DNA of 64,000 nt. Origin: Hygrophila difformis. Lineage: Eukaryota > Streptophyta > Magnoliopsida > Lamiales > Acanthaceae. The stretch lies in NCBI GenBank assembly GCA_030278955.1, contig JAOANR010000014.1, positions 14,200,068 through 14,264,067 on the forward strand, written 5' to 3'. Shown in pieces: positions 1 through 11,008 of this stretch. Positions within the stretch are counted from its first letter, which is position 1; each line of letters starts with the position of its first letter. The notes beneath the pieces were generated by a model, which saw only the letters and a program-made list of their open reading frames with translations, searched no databases and had not been told where the DNA came from. The position numbers were made by a program, and so were the translations under genes.

Positions 1-451
1 ACAAATTTATTTACTCAGCCGGTGTGCTGATAAATTATATGTGCACTCTTTTCAGGATTTGACATATGTGGAGATGACTAAATGCATGGGCACGGGCATG
101 GGTATCAAACCTTTTGTGTAAAATAAATAAATATATATATACATATATATACATATATATCATATTATTAGTTTTCATTTATATTTTAATGTTATGTCAA
201 GTTACTTATGGGGGCGACGAGCCTTAGTCGTCATATTTTGCGAACTCTGATATATTATATTTTGTAAATAATAAAGTTATTGTTTTAAGCATGTGTTAGC
301 AATTTAATTTAATTAGCCTTAGCGCCAATTAATTAAGTTAGCCAAGGTTAGACCTAAGCGAGCTTAATTAAGGGGCGTGGCGATAACAACCCCGGATTCC
401 TAGTTGAGGCTTCCGCCGCGGAACTAAGAGTAGGAAAACGGGGGTGTTACA
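1..451 (+). repeat. 5' LTR, 3' part only
   Basis: This stretch matches 7385-7833 base for base except for a 2-bp difference in a TA run near 131-140. It ends in the canonical CA (450-451) immediately before the primer-binding site. The U3 start and promoter of this copy lie outside the window; the 3' LTR shows what they should look like. Confidence 0.95.
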
Positions 452-454
452 GAG

Positions 455-467
455 TGGTATCAGAGCC
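455..467 (+). other. Primer-binding site, initiator methionine tRNA
   Basis: TGGTATCAGAGCC starts three bases after the LTR end. It is the standard complement of the 3' end of plant initiator Met tRNA used for minus-strand priming by most plant Ty1 and chromoviral elements. Confidence 0.93.
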
Positions 468-644
468 CATTTGAAAAAAAAAATGTTTTTTTTAAAAAAA
501 AGGAAAAGTAAAATATGTTTTCTTATCGGTTTAAAATAGAATTGTTGCATATTTTTGGGGGACACGATGCACTGACATTAGGCACAGTTCATGCTATTAT
601 CATTTTTAATATTTGCAAATATTTATGATTATTTTGTTTGTTAG

Positions 645-1196
645 ATGGGGGATAACAATAGGATAGCCGAACTAGTTCCAGAGTTGGTTCGAGAATTAAT
701 AAAAACCAGCGAGCGAGAGAGGGCTAGAGCCGAGCACCTTAGCACAAAAAATGATCAGTTAAGGAACCGACTGGCGTTAGAGGCTACGACACATATAAAC
801 GAGGAGCTAATACTCGAAAATAAGTATAAAGATGAATACGATAGAAGGGTCTTGGCCGAAACAGAAAAGGAGGAACTAGATCACTTGTGTGCTGAGCAGG
901 TGGAGGAGATAGACGAACTGAAGGAGGAGCTGAAGAATACTAAGGAGCAAGTCAGCCTTCACCTGGATACCATAAGACGCCTGAACAAGGAGATTGCATA
1001 TATGGAGAGAAGGGGGCACAAAGTTAATAAGTTCTATAGAGACCTTACTGTTGATCTCCGACGCCTCCCAGGATCATCCGCCCAGGGTGCACGTGCCGAA
1101 GAAAGTGATCCCGATGAAGATGTTGTCTGTTTGCGCCAGCGAACCCCATCTCCAGTGTACCATCGTGCCAGCCCTCCTCGCGGTGCCCAGTACTAG
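645..1196 (+). CDS. Extra coiled-coil ORF upstream of gag-pol
   Basis: An intact 183-residue ORF lies between the primer-binding site and gag-pol, on the same strand. The start is the first ATG after the leader, in the context gttagATGggg. Residues about 1-135 are highly charged and rich in E, K, R and L, with heptad-like spacing between about 75 and 120 (for example EEIDELKEELKNTKEQ), so a long helical coiled coil is likely. The C-terminal 45 residues are proline/serine/arginine-rich and probably disordered. No enzymatic motif, zinc knuckle, signal peptide or membrane segment is visible. About 270 bp of non-coding sequence separates it from gag-pol. Extra upstream ORFs are known in Ogre/Tat-type elements; I do not recall one as standard for Tekay-like chromoviruses. 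It could be an element-encoded accessory protein or a captured host fragment. Function unknown. Confidence 0.7.
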   Translation: MGDNNRIAELVPELVRELIKTSERERARAEHLSTKNDQLRNRLALEATTHINEELILENKYKDEYDRRVLAETEKEELDHLCAEQVEEIDELKEELKNTKEQVSLHLDTIRRLNKEIAYMERRGHKVNKFYRDLTVDLRRLPGSSAQGARAEESDPDEDVVCLRQRTPSPVYHRASPPRGAQY

Positions 1197-1467
1197 CTTA
1201 TCGTTTGTTTACTACTAGTAAAAGTTATAACTATTTTAAAACTTGGAAATTTTAAATGTTGTACCCAAGTCGGTATTAAGAATTATGACTATCTTAAACC
1301 TTGGAAATTTTCAATGTTGTACTCCATCTCGGTATTATGAAATAAAGTTTGCCTTATTATTATCTAGACTTTGAATAAACTAGTATGGTGTGTTATATTG
1401 ATTTTTTTAAAGTGACTAACTAACTAACATATATCGACTAGGGGCGAAAGGGATAGCGATAACAAGT

Positions 1468-4400
1468 ATGGCCGATAACGACAATCGTCAACAACGAATA
1501 GAACAACTGCTAATCACCCTTGGAGCAGTAGTTCGGCAACAGGCGGAGAAAGGGGAAAGCCAGGGAGAGACCCAAGGAGACTTTATTGAAGCTGTTAATA
1601 AGTTTCAACCGCCTCGATATGCTGGACAAGAAGATCCAGCCAAGCTGGAAGGTTGGATTGAGTCATTTGAGAAACTGCTCGAAGCAGTTGAATGTCCAGA
1701 TGAAAGAAAGGTGGGAGTGGCTACCTTTTTCCTAACTGGCATTGCAAACACTTGGTGGAGGTCACAAGAGAACCGCCAAGTAACTTGGGAAGAGTTTCAG
1801 AAAAGCTTGAGGGAGCAGTTTTATCCACTTAGCCTCAAGAATGCCAAGTATGGAGAATTCATTTCTCTTCAACAGGGTAATCGGTCGGTTCAACAATACT
1901 ATGCTAAGTTTACAGAACTCTTGAGGTTCGCCCCAGACCTGGTGGCAACTGAGCAAACTAAAGCCCAAAAATTTGAGCTTGGCTTGAATAAAAACATACG
2001 AAAGGCATTTGGAGGGAAGCAATTCACTAGCTTGCAAAAAGTCTATAATCGAGCTATGACAGTCGAGATGGTAGAAGGACACGAGCATAAAGGAGAAAAC
2101 TCCAAATCTGCACCACATGACAAGGGAAAGAGGAAAATTGAAGAGAATAAGGATAATCATCCAAACCAAAGGAGGAATTTCCCAAGGAATAACTGGAATA
2201 GTACGGTGTTTCGCATCAATCGGAACGGAGAACCAATACCAGCCCCGTGCCGTCGCTGTTATAAAAAGCACACTATGCAACAGTGTCCTCAGGATGATGA
2301 ATGCTATCGTTGTGGACTAAAGGGACACAAGGCGGTGGACTGTCGCATAAGACTCGATCCTAGCCGAATTCGAGCAGACTTACGAAAGGAGGATTATTGT
2401 CCCCAAGGACCCCGCATTGGTGGAAATAATCAAGGACAACGGCCTCCATTTCCCAACAATCAAAGGACAGCTGGTGGAAACCCACAGAATCCAGGTGGGC
2501 CAAATCAAGGAAGGTTGAACGTGGTAAACCAAGCTGACATGCCAGGTGCTGGAGATGTGATCGAAGGTACTTTCGAAATTAATGGGTATAAAGTGCGCAT
2601 TCTATTTGATTCTGGAGCCACATGTTCATTCATATCTCGTAGTAAATTGCCCGAGTTAGGACTCGATAACCCTCAGGAGATAACACTAAGAATCTCGTTG
2701 CCCAACGGAACGATAGTTAGCTGCTCAAAGCGTCACGAAAAAGTTCCCATTCGTATTTGTGACGTCGAGTTCCTTGCAAATCTAGTAGAATTTGAATTAC
2801 AAGATTTTGATATTATCTTAGGAATGGATTGGCTAACGCGTTACCAAGCCAATATCAATTGTTCTCAGCAAAAGATAACAATTTATGGGGATAACAGGAA
2901 GCGTGTGTCTTTCTATGCTGAGCCAAAGAAGCCAACCACGAAAATTGTGTCAAGGGTGCAGTTAGCAACATTGATGAGAAAAGGAAATCTCCTTTACATT
3001 TGCTACCTTATGAACCTTCAAGCAGAAGAGATAGACATAAACAATATTCCAGTAGTACGTGAGTATCCTGATGTATTCCCAGATGATATTCCGGGAATGC
3101 CACCCGAACGTGAGATAGAATTCACGATTGATTTGATTCCGGGTACCGAACCTGTATCAAAGGCTCCATACCGGATGGCACCAACAGAGATGAACGAGTT
3201 ACGGGAACAACTTGAAGATCTTTTAGAAAAAGGATACATTCGTCCTAGTACATCTCCGTGGGGAGCACCTGTACTATTTGTACGAAAAAAAGATGGAGGA
3301 CTAAGACTCTGTATCGATTACAGAGGTCTCAACCAAGTAACCATCAAGAATAAATATCCCTTGCCACGAATAGATGACTTATTTGATCAACTAAAGGGAG
3401 CAAAGGTGTTTTCAAAGATTGATCTAAGGTCCGGATATCACCAGCTAAGGATAGCTAAAGAAGATATCCCAAAAACGGCATTTAGAACACGGTATGGACA
3501 TTACGAGTTCACCGTGATGTCGTTTGGGCTGACCAACGCCCCAGCAGTATTCATGAGTCTCATGAATAATGTTTTTCGAGAACTGTTGGATAAATGCGTA
3601 GTAGTCTTCATTGACGACATATTGGTGTATTCCATAGACAAGGAGAGGCATGAACAACATCTACATCAAGTATTGCAAACTCTGAGGAATCACAAGTTAT
3701 ACGCTAAATTGTCAAAATGTGATTTCTGGCTAGACAAAGTCGCATTCCTTGGTCATATCGTCTCAGCCGAAGGAATTTCAGTTGACCCAGCCAAGGTATC
3801 CGCAGTAAAAGACTGGCCTGTACCAACATCGCAAACAGAGATAAGGAGTTTTCTCGGTCTAGCTGGCTATTACAGGAGGTTTGTTAAGGATTTCTCAAAA
3901 ATTGCACGACCCCTGACACAGAACCTTAAGAAGGGATCAAAGGTGATTTGGACACCTGAATGCGAAATTGCATTCCAAACTTTGAAAGAAATGTTGACCA
4001 CGGCACCAATACTTACCTTACCCACTGAAGATGGCGATTTTGAAGTTTATAGCGACGCTTCCAAATTTGGCTTGGGATGCGTGCTAATGCAACAAGGGAA
4101 GGTTATAGCATATGCTTCTCGACAACTAAAGCCACATGAGGAGAATTACCCGACTCATGATTTAGAATTGGCTGCAGTTGTCTTCGCCCTAAAAATATGG
4201 AGACATTACCTGTACGGACGGAGATGTAACATATACACAGACCATAAGAGCCTGAAGTACATCTATACTCAAAAAGAGCTCAACATGCGACAGAGACGGT
4301 GGTTGGAGTTGATGAAGGACTACGATTTAGGTATCACCTATCATGAGGGTAAAGCTAATAAAGTGGCAGATGCACTAAGTCGAAAGACAAGACCCTTAGA

Positions 4401-5970
4401 TAATACACGAATCTTGCCACCCACATTATATATGGAATTGGCTCGGTTAGGTATTGAATTGGTACATAAAGATACACCTGCTCAACAGATTCATTCCATG
4501 ACAATACAACCGACTATATTCGACGAGATTCGAAATGGACAACCCGGTGATGTCAAATTAGAAAGGATTAAGACAAAAATAGCTCAAGGTGGAGCTATAG
4601 GGTTCCAAATCCACGAAGATGGCACTATCCGATTTAAGGGTCGATGGTGTATACCAAAGACCTGCGAGAATCTTAAAAGGCGCATATTAGAAGAAGGACA
4701 CGAAACTCCATATTCTGTGCATCCTGGTGGGGATAAGTTATACAAGGACTTAAGTAAAGTCTTTTGGTGGCCACGAATGAAGCGAGAGGTAGCGGAATTT
4801 GTGGAAAAGTGTCCGACGTGCCAAAAGGTCAAACCTGACCGAAGAAAACCACTTGGGTTAGTAAAACCATTAGAAATTCCAGAATGGAAATGGGATAGCA
4901 TTTCTATGGACTTTGTGTCAGGATTGCCAAAAACACCAAAAGGCAATGATAAGATTTGGGTAATCGTTGATCGATTAACTAAAACAGCCATATTCATACC
5001 GATGAAAGAAACATGGAGTATGGATCAGTTGGCAAGATCTTATATTGAGAATGTAGTCCGAAGGCATGGAATTCCCCAAGATATCGTCTCAGATAGAGAT
5101 AGTCGATTTGTCTCTACATTCTGGATGAAACTCCAACAGGCTTTCGGAACAAAAATAAAAATGAGCACAGCATTTCATCCAACAACCGATGGTCAAACTG
5201 AAAGGACGATCCAGACACTTGAAGACATGTTGAGAGCATGTGTTTTGGATTTCAAGGGTAGTTGGGAAAAGTACCTACCACTTATAGAATTTAGCTATAA
5301 TAATAGCTATCATGCTAGTATTGGCATGGCCCCATTTGAGGCACTATATGGTAGGAAATGTCGGAGTCCACTCTGTTGGACTAAAAGCGAAAATCCGATT
5401 CCTGTTGGGCCACAATTAATCGAGGAAACGATAGGAATAGTGGAGCAAATTCGACTAAAGATGAAAGCCGCTCAAGATCGACAGAAGACGTATGCCGATC
5501 AAAAGAGGCGTGATGGTGAATACGAAGTCGGCGATAAAGTTTTGCTCAAAGTATCGCCCATGAAGGGCGTAATGCGGTTCGGAAAACGAGGTAAGCTAAG
5601 TCCCCGTTATATTGGACCCTTTGACATTATCGCCCGAGTTGGTACCTTGGCATACCGATTGGACTTACCAGAGGAGTTGTCTCGAGTCCATAACGTATTC
5701 CATGTGTCGCAACTTAAGAAATATCAGCATGATTCAAAAAGGGTAGTGCAACCAGACCTTATCGAACTCGACAAAGACCTTACTTATGAGGAAAGACCGG
5801 TCAGGATCTTGGATACTAAAGAACGAGCCACTAGGCGCAAAGTCATTCGCATGGTCAAAGTACAATGGTCAAACCATGATGAGAATGATGCCACGTGGGA
5901 AACTGAGGCCGAAATGCAGGGCAAGTATCCAGAGTTGTTCCTTCAACATGATACAGCTATGGGGACATAG
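1468..5970 (+). CDS. Gag-Pol polyprotein of a chromovirus
   Basis: A single uninterrupted 1500-residue ORF encodes the particle protein and all enzymes for reverse transcription and integration. Visible in order: retrotransposon Gag region (about 45-240, with a conserved TWW-like core), zinc knuckle CX2CX4HX4C at about 279-292 with a second Cys/His cluster just before it, aspartic protease LFDSGAT (D381), reverse transcriptase with FIDD at 714-717, RNase H starting near 859 (D863 in YSDAS), integrase HHCC zinc finger (H1078, H1085, C1115, C1118) and the DDE triad D1148, D1209, E1245, with 35 residues between the last two. The last 60 residues contain a W-W-rich chromodomain-like segment ([16 protein letters not shown]) that in this family directs integration to heterochromatin. 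All catalytic residues are present. The start is the first ATG of the frame, after a leader ending in gataacaagt. Confidence 0.95.
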   Translation: MADNDNRQQRIEQLLITLGAVVRQQAEKGESQGETQGDFIEAVNKFQPPRYAGQEDPAKLEGWIESFEKLLEAVECPDERKVGVATFFLTGIANTWWRSQENRQVTWEEFQKSLREQFYPLSLKNAKYGEFISLQQGNRSVQQYYAKFTELLRFAPDLVATEQTKAQKFELGLNKNIRKAFGGKQFTSLQKVYNRAMTVEMVEGHEHKGENSKSAPHDKGKRKIEENKDNHPNQRRNFPRNNWNSTVFRINRNGEPIPAPCRRCYKKHTMQQCPQDDECYRCGLKGHKAVDCRIRLDPSRIRADLRKEDYCPQGPRIGGNNQGQRPPFPNNQRTAGGNPQNPGGPNQGRLNVVNQADMPGAGDVIEGTFEINGYKVRILFDSGATCSFISRSKLPELGLDNPQEITLRISLPNGTIVSCSKRHEKVPIRICDVEFLANLVEFELQDFDIILGMDWLTRYQANINCSQQKITIYGDNRKRVSFYAEPKKPTTKIVSRVQLATLMRKGNLLYICYLMNLQAEEIDINNIPVVREYPDVFPDDIPGMPPEREIEFTIDLIPGTEPVSKAPYRMAPTEMNELREQLEDLLEKGYIRPSTSPWGAPVLFVRKKDGGLRLCIDYRGLNQVTIKNKYPLPRIDDLFDQLKGAKVFSKIDLRSGYHQLRIAKEDIPKTAFRTRYGHYEFTVMSFGLTNAPAVFMSLMNNVFRELLDKCVVVFIDDILVYSIDKERHEQHLHQVLQTLRNHKLYAKLSKCDFWLDKVAFLGHIVSAEGISVDPAKVSAVKDWPVPTSQTEIRSFLGLAGYYRRFVKDFSKIARPLTQNLKKGSKVIWTPECEIAFQTLKEMLTTAPILTLPTEDGDFEVYSDASKFGLGCVLMQQGKVIAYASRQLKPHEENYPTHDLELAAVVFALKIWRHYLYGRRCNIYTDHKSLKYIYTQKELNMRQRRWLELMKDYDLGITYHEGKANKVADALSRKTRPLDNTRILPPTLYMELARLGIELVHKDTPAQQIHSMTIQPTIFDEIRNGQPGDVKLERIKTKIAQGGAIGFQIHEDGTIRFKGRWCIPKTCENLKRRILEEGHETPYSVHPGGDKLYKDLSKVFWWPRMKREVAEFVEKCPTCQKVKPDRRKPLGLVKPLEIPEWKWDSISMDFVSGLPKTPKGNDKIWVIVDRLTKTAIFIPMKETWSMDQLARSYIENVVRRHGIPQDIVSDRDSRFVSTFWMKLQQAFGTKIKMSTAFHPTTDGQTERTIQTLEDMLRACVLDFKGSWEKYLPLIEFSYNNSYHASIGMAPFEALYGRKCRSPLCWTKSENPIPVGPQLIEETIGIVEQIRLKMKAAQDRQKTYADQKRRDGEYEVGDKVLLKVSPMKGVMRFGKRGKLSPRYIGPFDIIARVGTLAYRLDLPEELSRVHNVFHVSQLKKYQHDSKRVVQPDLIELDKDLTYEERPVRILDTKERATRRKVIRMVKVQWSNHDENDATWETEAEMQGKYPELFLQHDTAMGT

Positions 5971-6107
5971 CTGTGAAATCAAGTGGGAGAGAATGTTACA
6001 GCCCAAGTCAAGTACGGTTAGAAAACTTTTGTTATGCAATACTTTGCCTTACTTTTCCTTAGTAATTATGTGACTTAAAATGAACTTCGAGGACGAAGTT
6101 TGTTTCT

Positions 6108-6120
6108 AAGGAGGATGGAT
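6108..6120 (+). other. Polypurine tract of the chromovirus
   Basis: AAGGAGGATGGAT lies directly against the TG that opens the 3' LTR at 6121. This is the expected position and composition of the plus-strand primer. Confidence 0.85.
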
Positions 6121-7833
6121 TGTAATACCCGCTAAATTTAAATATAGTATAATAATTAATTGTCTGCTATAAATTAAAATTTAATAGGAAGTGGGTTTTA
6201 ATTAAAAGAATGTTGTAAACAATGAACTATTTTTTCCAAGTTTAAAAGTAGATGATAGGGAATATTTTCTAGTATGGAAAAGTTTAAATGTTTGGAAGAG
6301 TAATATTTTAGAAAAAAAAAAAAAAAAGATTTGATTTAAAGATATAGATGGGTAAAAATAATTACTAACAATAAGGATTCTAATATTTTGAAATAAATTT
6401 AGTTAGAATTAAGATATGACATAAAGACTTTGATAACCAATTGGTTAGTCAAGTGGGCTCATAACTTAAAGGTTGTGTGTTCAAACCCTACTTGTTTTGA
6501 AACTTTTATCAAAGAGCCAAATAAATGAATAAGTAAAATAAAAAAAAAAAATAAATAAAAAAAAAAATTTGAAAAGACAAAAGAAGGCTAGGGTGGCCAT
6601 GAACAATTAAAACAATACCCGTGAACAATTGAAAAGACAAAAGACAAAACTTTTATCACATGATGCATACCCGTGAACAATTAAAACAATAAAATAATAC
6701 TAGATGAACTCTTCCTCCGCCTATAAATAGCAGGATTCATGAAGCCATAAAATCGCACCAAGCATGAGAAATAATAGAGAGCAGTAAGAGTTGAGAACGA
6801 GAGAGAGTGTGAGAAAAAAAAAAAATAGTGGGGAGAAGAAGTCCCGGAGTAGTTACAGTCCCAGCATTTCAGTAGGTTATCGTCAGGGGGATTGTAAGTA
6901 AATTTATATTCTGCGGGCGTTGTCCCAAAATTTAATTTTTGCATGTTTAATTCCTTATCGCTTTAAATAATTTAGAATTATTCATGCAAATGATTTATGC
7001 AGAGGAAATGCCCTAGTATGAGTTTAATTATTTTTGGGCTAAGCCATGCATGTGAAAAATTTTATTTCCAGTGTATGGCATGTAAATTATTGAGATGATA
7101 TTATTATACGGGATATACTCCAATTGGGGTTATCTTCGTAAGAGCATTATAAAAAGAATTGTGTTAGGCCAAGGGTCTCACAATCAGTTCTAGTTGCAAG
7201 GGAGGGCCGCCCTTGTATACTCATAGTCTTGATTACGGTCACTATGAAAGCATGTTAGGTCCTATGGGATACCCCGGGTGTAGACGTCATAGTCGAGCAA
7301 CATGACACAGAGAATCAGAATTTTTTAACGGTTTGACATGTCATTTACTGCTTGAGTCTTTATATTTAATTTTGTCCCATGAGTACAAATTTATTTACTC
7401 AGCCGGTGTGCTGATAAATTATATGTGCACTCTTTTCAGGATTTGACATATGTGGAGATGACTAAATGCATGGGCACGGGCATGGGTATCAAACCTTTTG
7501 TGTAAAATAAATAAATATATATACATATATATACATATATATCATATTATTAGTTTTCATTTATATTTTAATGTTATGTCAAGTTACTTATGGGGGCGAC
7601 GAGCCTTAGTCGTCATATTTTGCGAACTCTGATATATTATATTTTGTAAATAATAAAGTTATTGTTTTAAGCATGTGTTAGCAATTTAATTTAATTAGCC
7701 TTAGCGCCAATTAATTAAGTTAGCCAAGGTTAGACCTAAGCGAGCTTAATTAAGGGGCGTGGCGATAACAACCCCGGATTCCTAGTTGAGGCTTCCGCCG
7801 CGGAACTAAGAGTAGGAAAACGGGGGTGTTACA
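6121..7833 (+). repeat. Complete 3' LTR (1713 bp)
   Basis: Begins TGTAATACCC and ends GTGTTACA. The terminal 449 bp duplicate the partial 5' LTR at the window start. The U3 part is A/T-rich with an A16-17 run near 6314, and holds a promoter-like TATA box at about 6721. The segments around 6600-6630 and 6668-6690 repeat 'acccgtgaacaatt', a short internal duplication. Confidence 0.93.
6719..6729 (+). promoter_or_regulatory. Probable LTR TATA box
   Basis: CCTATAAATAG sits about 600 bp into the LTR in A/T-poor context and is the best match to a plant TATA box in it. Transcription (start of R) would begin about 30 bp downstream. Confidence 0.6.
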
Positions 7834-8149
7834 GCTATCCTCGATGCTTGTTTTGAGTAATGATATACAGACCTAGTACACAACAATTCTCTTTTTAATT
7901 ATCTCTTTATACTCCTTCTCTTTTTAATAATCTCTTTTTTTTTTCCAAATTTCGTAACAGTTCAATAGATTATGCGTAAATTAATAAAGTTACAAAATTA
8001 GACAAGTAATTTTGTGGATTACACCATTCAATAGTATTTAATTTATACAGTAGTTGTGTGGTGTAATTGTTTAAGTTATTATTAAAATCGAGACTAATTT
8101 TTCTGGTGTTTAACTGCAGTTACTAGTTTATTAACGTATATTCTCACTG
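7834..8149. other. Intergenic, nothing recognised
   Basis: A/T-rich flank of the chromovirus with short T runs. No gene, repeat end or RNA motif was recognised. Confidence 0.5.
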
Positions 8150-8440
8150 ATGGGGAATGGGAGAAATAGAAAAATATCACCTCACCGTGATCAACCGCTT
8201 CCGTTAAATTTCGATTCTAAGGGATTTGGAAAGTGGACAGTTACGAAAAGGTTGTTGGATCAATTTTCAACAATAATCGGAGGATGCGTGTTCGGCAAAT
8301 ATCACTTGTACGAGAAAGATGAACCTATAAGCAATGTTCGGAATGTGTATGGACAACATAGAGTTGTAAGAACCACTGAAAACCTTGTGCCAATGTGCTT
8401 CCTTGATGTGATCATTTCCGTAATGAGTATCTGCAACAAT
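8150..8440 (+). CDS. Hypothetical exon-like ORF, unrecognised
   Basis: An ATG-started frame of about 97 sensible residues (MGNGRNRKIS...; later GKWTVTKRLLDQF and VPMCFLDVIISV) runs up to AACAAT|GTAAGTTC at 8440-8448, a good splice-donor consensus. Beyond it the same frame enters a (TTA)n microsatellite and becomes a leucine run, which is not believable as protein. It could be a first exon of a gene or a gene fragment; I do not recognise the family. No second exon was convincingly found, although 'aag|ggaatggg' near 8588 is a possible acceptor. Confidence 0.25.
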
Positions 8441-8465
8441 GTAAGTTCATTATGCATCGCCATTA

Positions 8466-8533
<68 letters not shown>
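8466..8533 (+). repeat. (TTA)n microsatellite
   Basis: About 22 uninterrupted TTA units. Likely polymorphic in length. Confidence 0.95.
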
Positions 8534-8536
<3 letters not shown>

Positions 8537-8883
8537 TTAACCGTTTGTTTAAATATAGCTTATTTTAAGTTTTTTTCGTCAATTTATAAGGGAATGGGAG
8601 GATTCAGATGCTATGCTTTCATTATATTGCATTTTAGATATAAACCTCTTCGCAAGAAAAGCTGTGAAGAAGCCTTCTGATATATGCTTGATCTCCAAAA
8701 TATCTCAATGACGGGGCTTCACTTGATGCAATACAATACTTCATTTAAAAACAAGAATGATGTCGTCGAAGAAGTGAAATGATATGTGTTTATTCATTAT
8801 AATTATTAGTATTAGTATTATAATTTTATAATATAATTTATTCGATCATATGAATCAATTTTCAAGTCAATAATATTCACTAC

Positions 8884-9240
8884 CAAATAAAAAATAAAAG
8901 AAAACAAGGAAAAAAAGAAAGAGAAAACAAAAGAAAGAAAAAAGGAAAAAAATAAGAAAGGAATGAGAAGAAAAAATAAAATAAAGAAAAGAAAAAAACA
9001 AGGAAAAAAAAGGAAGAAAAGGAAAAAAACAAGGAAAAAAGAAAGAAAAAAAATAAGAAAAAAGAGAAAGAAAAGGAAAAAAAAGAAAAACAAAAGAAAA
9101 CAAGAAAAAAAGAGAAAAATTTATAAAAAAGCAAAAAAAAAAAAAGAACAAAAGAAAACAAGAAAAAAAAGAAAGAAAAAGGAAAAAATAGAAGAAAAGG
9201 AAAAGAAGAAAATTTTGGGAAAAGAAAAAAAAGAGGAAAT
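8884..9240 (+). repeat. Long polypurine tract (AAAGAAAAGG-type)
   Basis: About 350 bp of almost pure A/G on the + strand with only scattered C and T. Open frames on both strands through it are low-complexity artefacts (poly Lys/Arg or poly Phe/Leu/Ser). Such tracts can form triplex DNA. Confidence 0.9.
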
Positions 9241-9418
9241 ATTATACAAATAACTATTTATAATAAAAATTATATAATAATAATAATAATATATTAATAA
9301 TAATAAATTAGTTGTACGAAGAATTCAAAACTTTTGAGCTAAAGAAAGAATTAAAAAATCTGAAAAAACCCTAAACCCTTTGGCTTGGAAACCCTAAAAC
9401 CTAACTTGGCAGGTGTAT

Positions 9419-9560
9419 AAATATGTCCGGGCCAAGTGTATATATCCGGGCCAAGTGCATATGTCCGGGCCAAGCTATCACTCTAAGTATTTTATTAATT
9501 AAAGCTTTGGCCCGTGCAATTATATTTGGCCCGGTCCGGGCCAAGTATCCGGGCCAAGGG
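9419..9560 (+). repeat. Five copies of CCGGGCCAAG plus telobox-like repeats just upstream
   Basis: CCGGGCCAAG occurs near 9428, 9447, 9466, 9536 and 9550, with the first three spaced about 19 bp by A/T-rich linkers. Two reverse-complement-like CTTTGGCCCG / TTGGCCCGG forms lie between. Immediately before (9369-9404) AAACCCTAAACCC and AAACCCTAAAACC occur, resembling plant telo-box promoter elements. It may be a relic promoter or a small tandem repeat. Confidence 0.6.
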
Positions 9561-10162
9561 TTTTTGGTCTTTTTGGGTAAAAAACTAACTTTCGTAAGGC
9601 GGCGGGTAGAAAAGTTTCTGGCATTTTCTGACAGGGTAACAGGTACCATTATCTGTTTCTACTATTACTCAAGTCTTAGTCGAGGGTATTTCAAAAAAAC
9701 AATATATTAAAAAAAAAAAAAAAAAGTGTTGGTTGGGAATGGTGAATTCAGAAGTCACAAGTTGGGCTGCAAAATGCAAGACAGGGAGAGGAATAAATGA
9801 GTAATGCATGGCATGCTCCATCCAAAAATCCAATAATATCCAGATTAGATTGTGGGCGCAATTAATTTATTCAAATCATTTAAGAGAAGTGGGTGGCGTC
9901 CGCCCGCCCGCCCGCCACTATTACGCGGGAATGCTGCTACACCACCACTGCCACTCAACTCAGAACTCTCGACTATAGTGGTTGGTTTATGAGAAAACGA
10001 CGACACCCAAATAAATTAATTTATTTTTTTTTTGAAAAAAAAAGAAAAGGAAAAAAGAAAAGCGGTTTGAGGTGTTTGACTCTCTCATGTACAGCTGTTT
10101 CGCCACCTCGGATTTTAACAAGTTTTTCAAACTAAACACACTCCCGTAGAGTTCTTTTAACC
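9561..10162. other. Intergenic, no gene seen
   Basis: Unique-looking sequence with an A-run at 9710-9725 and a (CCGC/GCCC) run at 9897-9915. Only short open frames without recognisable motifs. Confidence 0.5.
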
Positions 10163-10172
10163 ATATCTGCCC

Positions 10173-10968
10173 GGAAAAAATGAAAAATAGGTTATTTTTC
10201 TTTTCCAAAAATTCAAATCAGTTATTTTTCTATTTTATTACCAAAATAGTCTACTACAAATGCTAATTATGTCCAAATCAGTCCTTTGTTCACTAATTCT
10301 GCTCTAATTGCTGACGTGACAAGGGTTTAAATTTAAACCCGATACGTGGGCATAATATTAGGTCTTTTTTCTTTTATCTTTTGTCAATTCAGTCATAAAC
10401 TTTTGTTTTGTTCTATTTAGTCCTCTACCCAAATCAGTCATTTATATTAATTGGTCTCCAACCTTTCAAATTATTTCATTTCAAGCACAAAACCTTAAAT
10501 TTTTTATTACTATTAATCCATTTATCAAATAAATGACAACATAATTCCGTAAATAAAATTAAACATCAAACCTCATATATTAGGTTTCACTAATTATGTT
10601 GGACATTTATTTCATAAATGGATTAGTAACAATAAAAAATTTAAGGTTCTTGGCCTGAAATAAAATAATTTGAAAGGATAGAGGCCAATTAACATAAAAA
10701 TGACTGATTTGGGTAGATGACTAAATGGAACAAAATAAAAATTTAGGACTGAATTGGCAAAAGATAAAAGAAAAGAGACTAATATTATGTCCACGTGTCA
10801 GGTTTAAATTTAAACACTTGCCACATCGGTAAGTAGAGCATAATTAGTGAACAAATGACTGATTTGGACATAATTAGCATTTGTAGCGGACTGTTTTGGT
10901 AATAAAATAGAAAAAAAAACTGATTTGAATTTTTGGAAAAGAAAAAGGACCTATTTGGCATTTTTTCC
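10173..10968. mobile_element. Mutator-type fold-back (non-autonomous) transposon
   Basis: The 796-bp element is one large inverted repeat. The left arm (10173 to about 10550) is the reverse complement, at roughly 85-90% by eye, of the right arm (about 10590-10968), with a loop of about 40 bp. It starts GGAAAAAATG and ends CATTTTTTCC. The flanks are the perfect 10-bp direct repeat ATATCTGCCC (10163-10172 and 10969-10978). Long TIRs with a 9-11 bp target duplication are the hallmark of Mutator-like elements. There is no coding capacity; mobilisation would need a transposase in trans. Confidence 0.88.
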
Positions 10969-11008
10969 ATATCTGCCCTATCGCTCAAGTATCTTAAATC
11001 AATTATTA

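Larger units (their letters stand above)
1..7833 (+). mobile_element. Ty3/gypsy chromovirus LTR retrotransposon, Tekay/Del-like, near full length
   Basis: The element reads partial 5' LTR (1-451), initiator-Met primer-binding site, a coiled-coil ORF, one long gag-pol ORF, polypurine tract and a complete 3' LTR (6121-7833). Domain order PR-RT-RNaseH-INT followed by a C-terminal chromodomain-like segment places it among plant chromoviruses; long LTRs and a single gag-pol ORF suit Tekay/Del. The visible 449-451 bp of the two LTRs differ only by one TA unit in a TA-rich run, so insertion is recent. The five bases after the 3' LTR are GCTAT (7834-7838), the predicted target duplication; its partner lies left of the window. 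No disabling mutation is seen in the long ORF, so the copy may be autonomous. Confidence 0.95.

Noticed and set aside
8441..8680. Leucine-run continuation of the 8150 frame, looking like a membrane helix
   Set aside because: The leucines come from a (TTA)n microsatellite after a splice-donor sequence.
8818..9253. Several open frames on both strands (poly-Lys/Arg or poly-Phe/Leu)
   Set aside because: They are products of the purine tract; no normal amino-acid composition.
9366..9404. Interstitial telomere
   Set aside because: Only two or three AAACCCTA-like units; a telo-box reading is enough.
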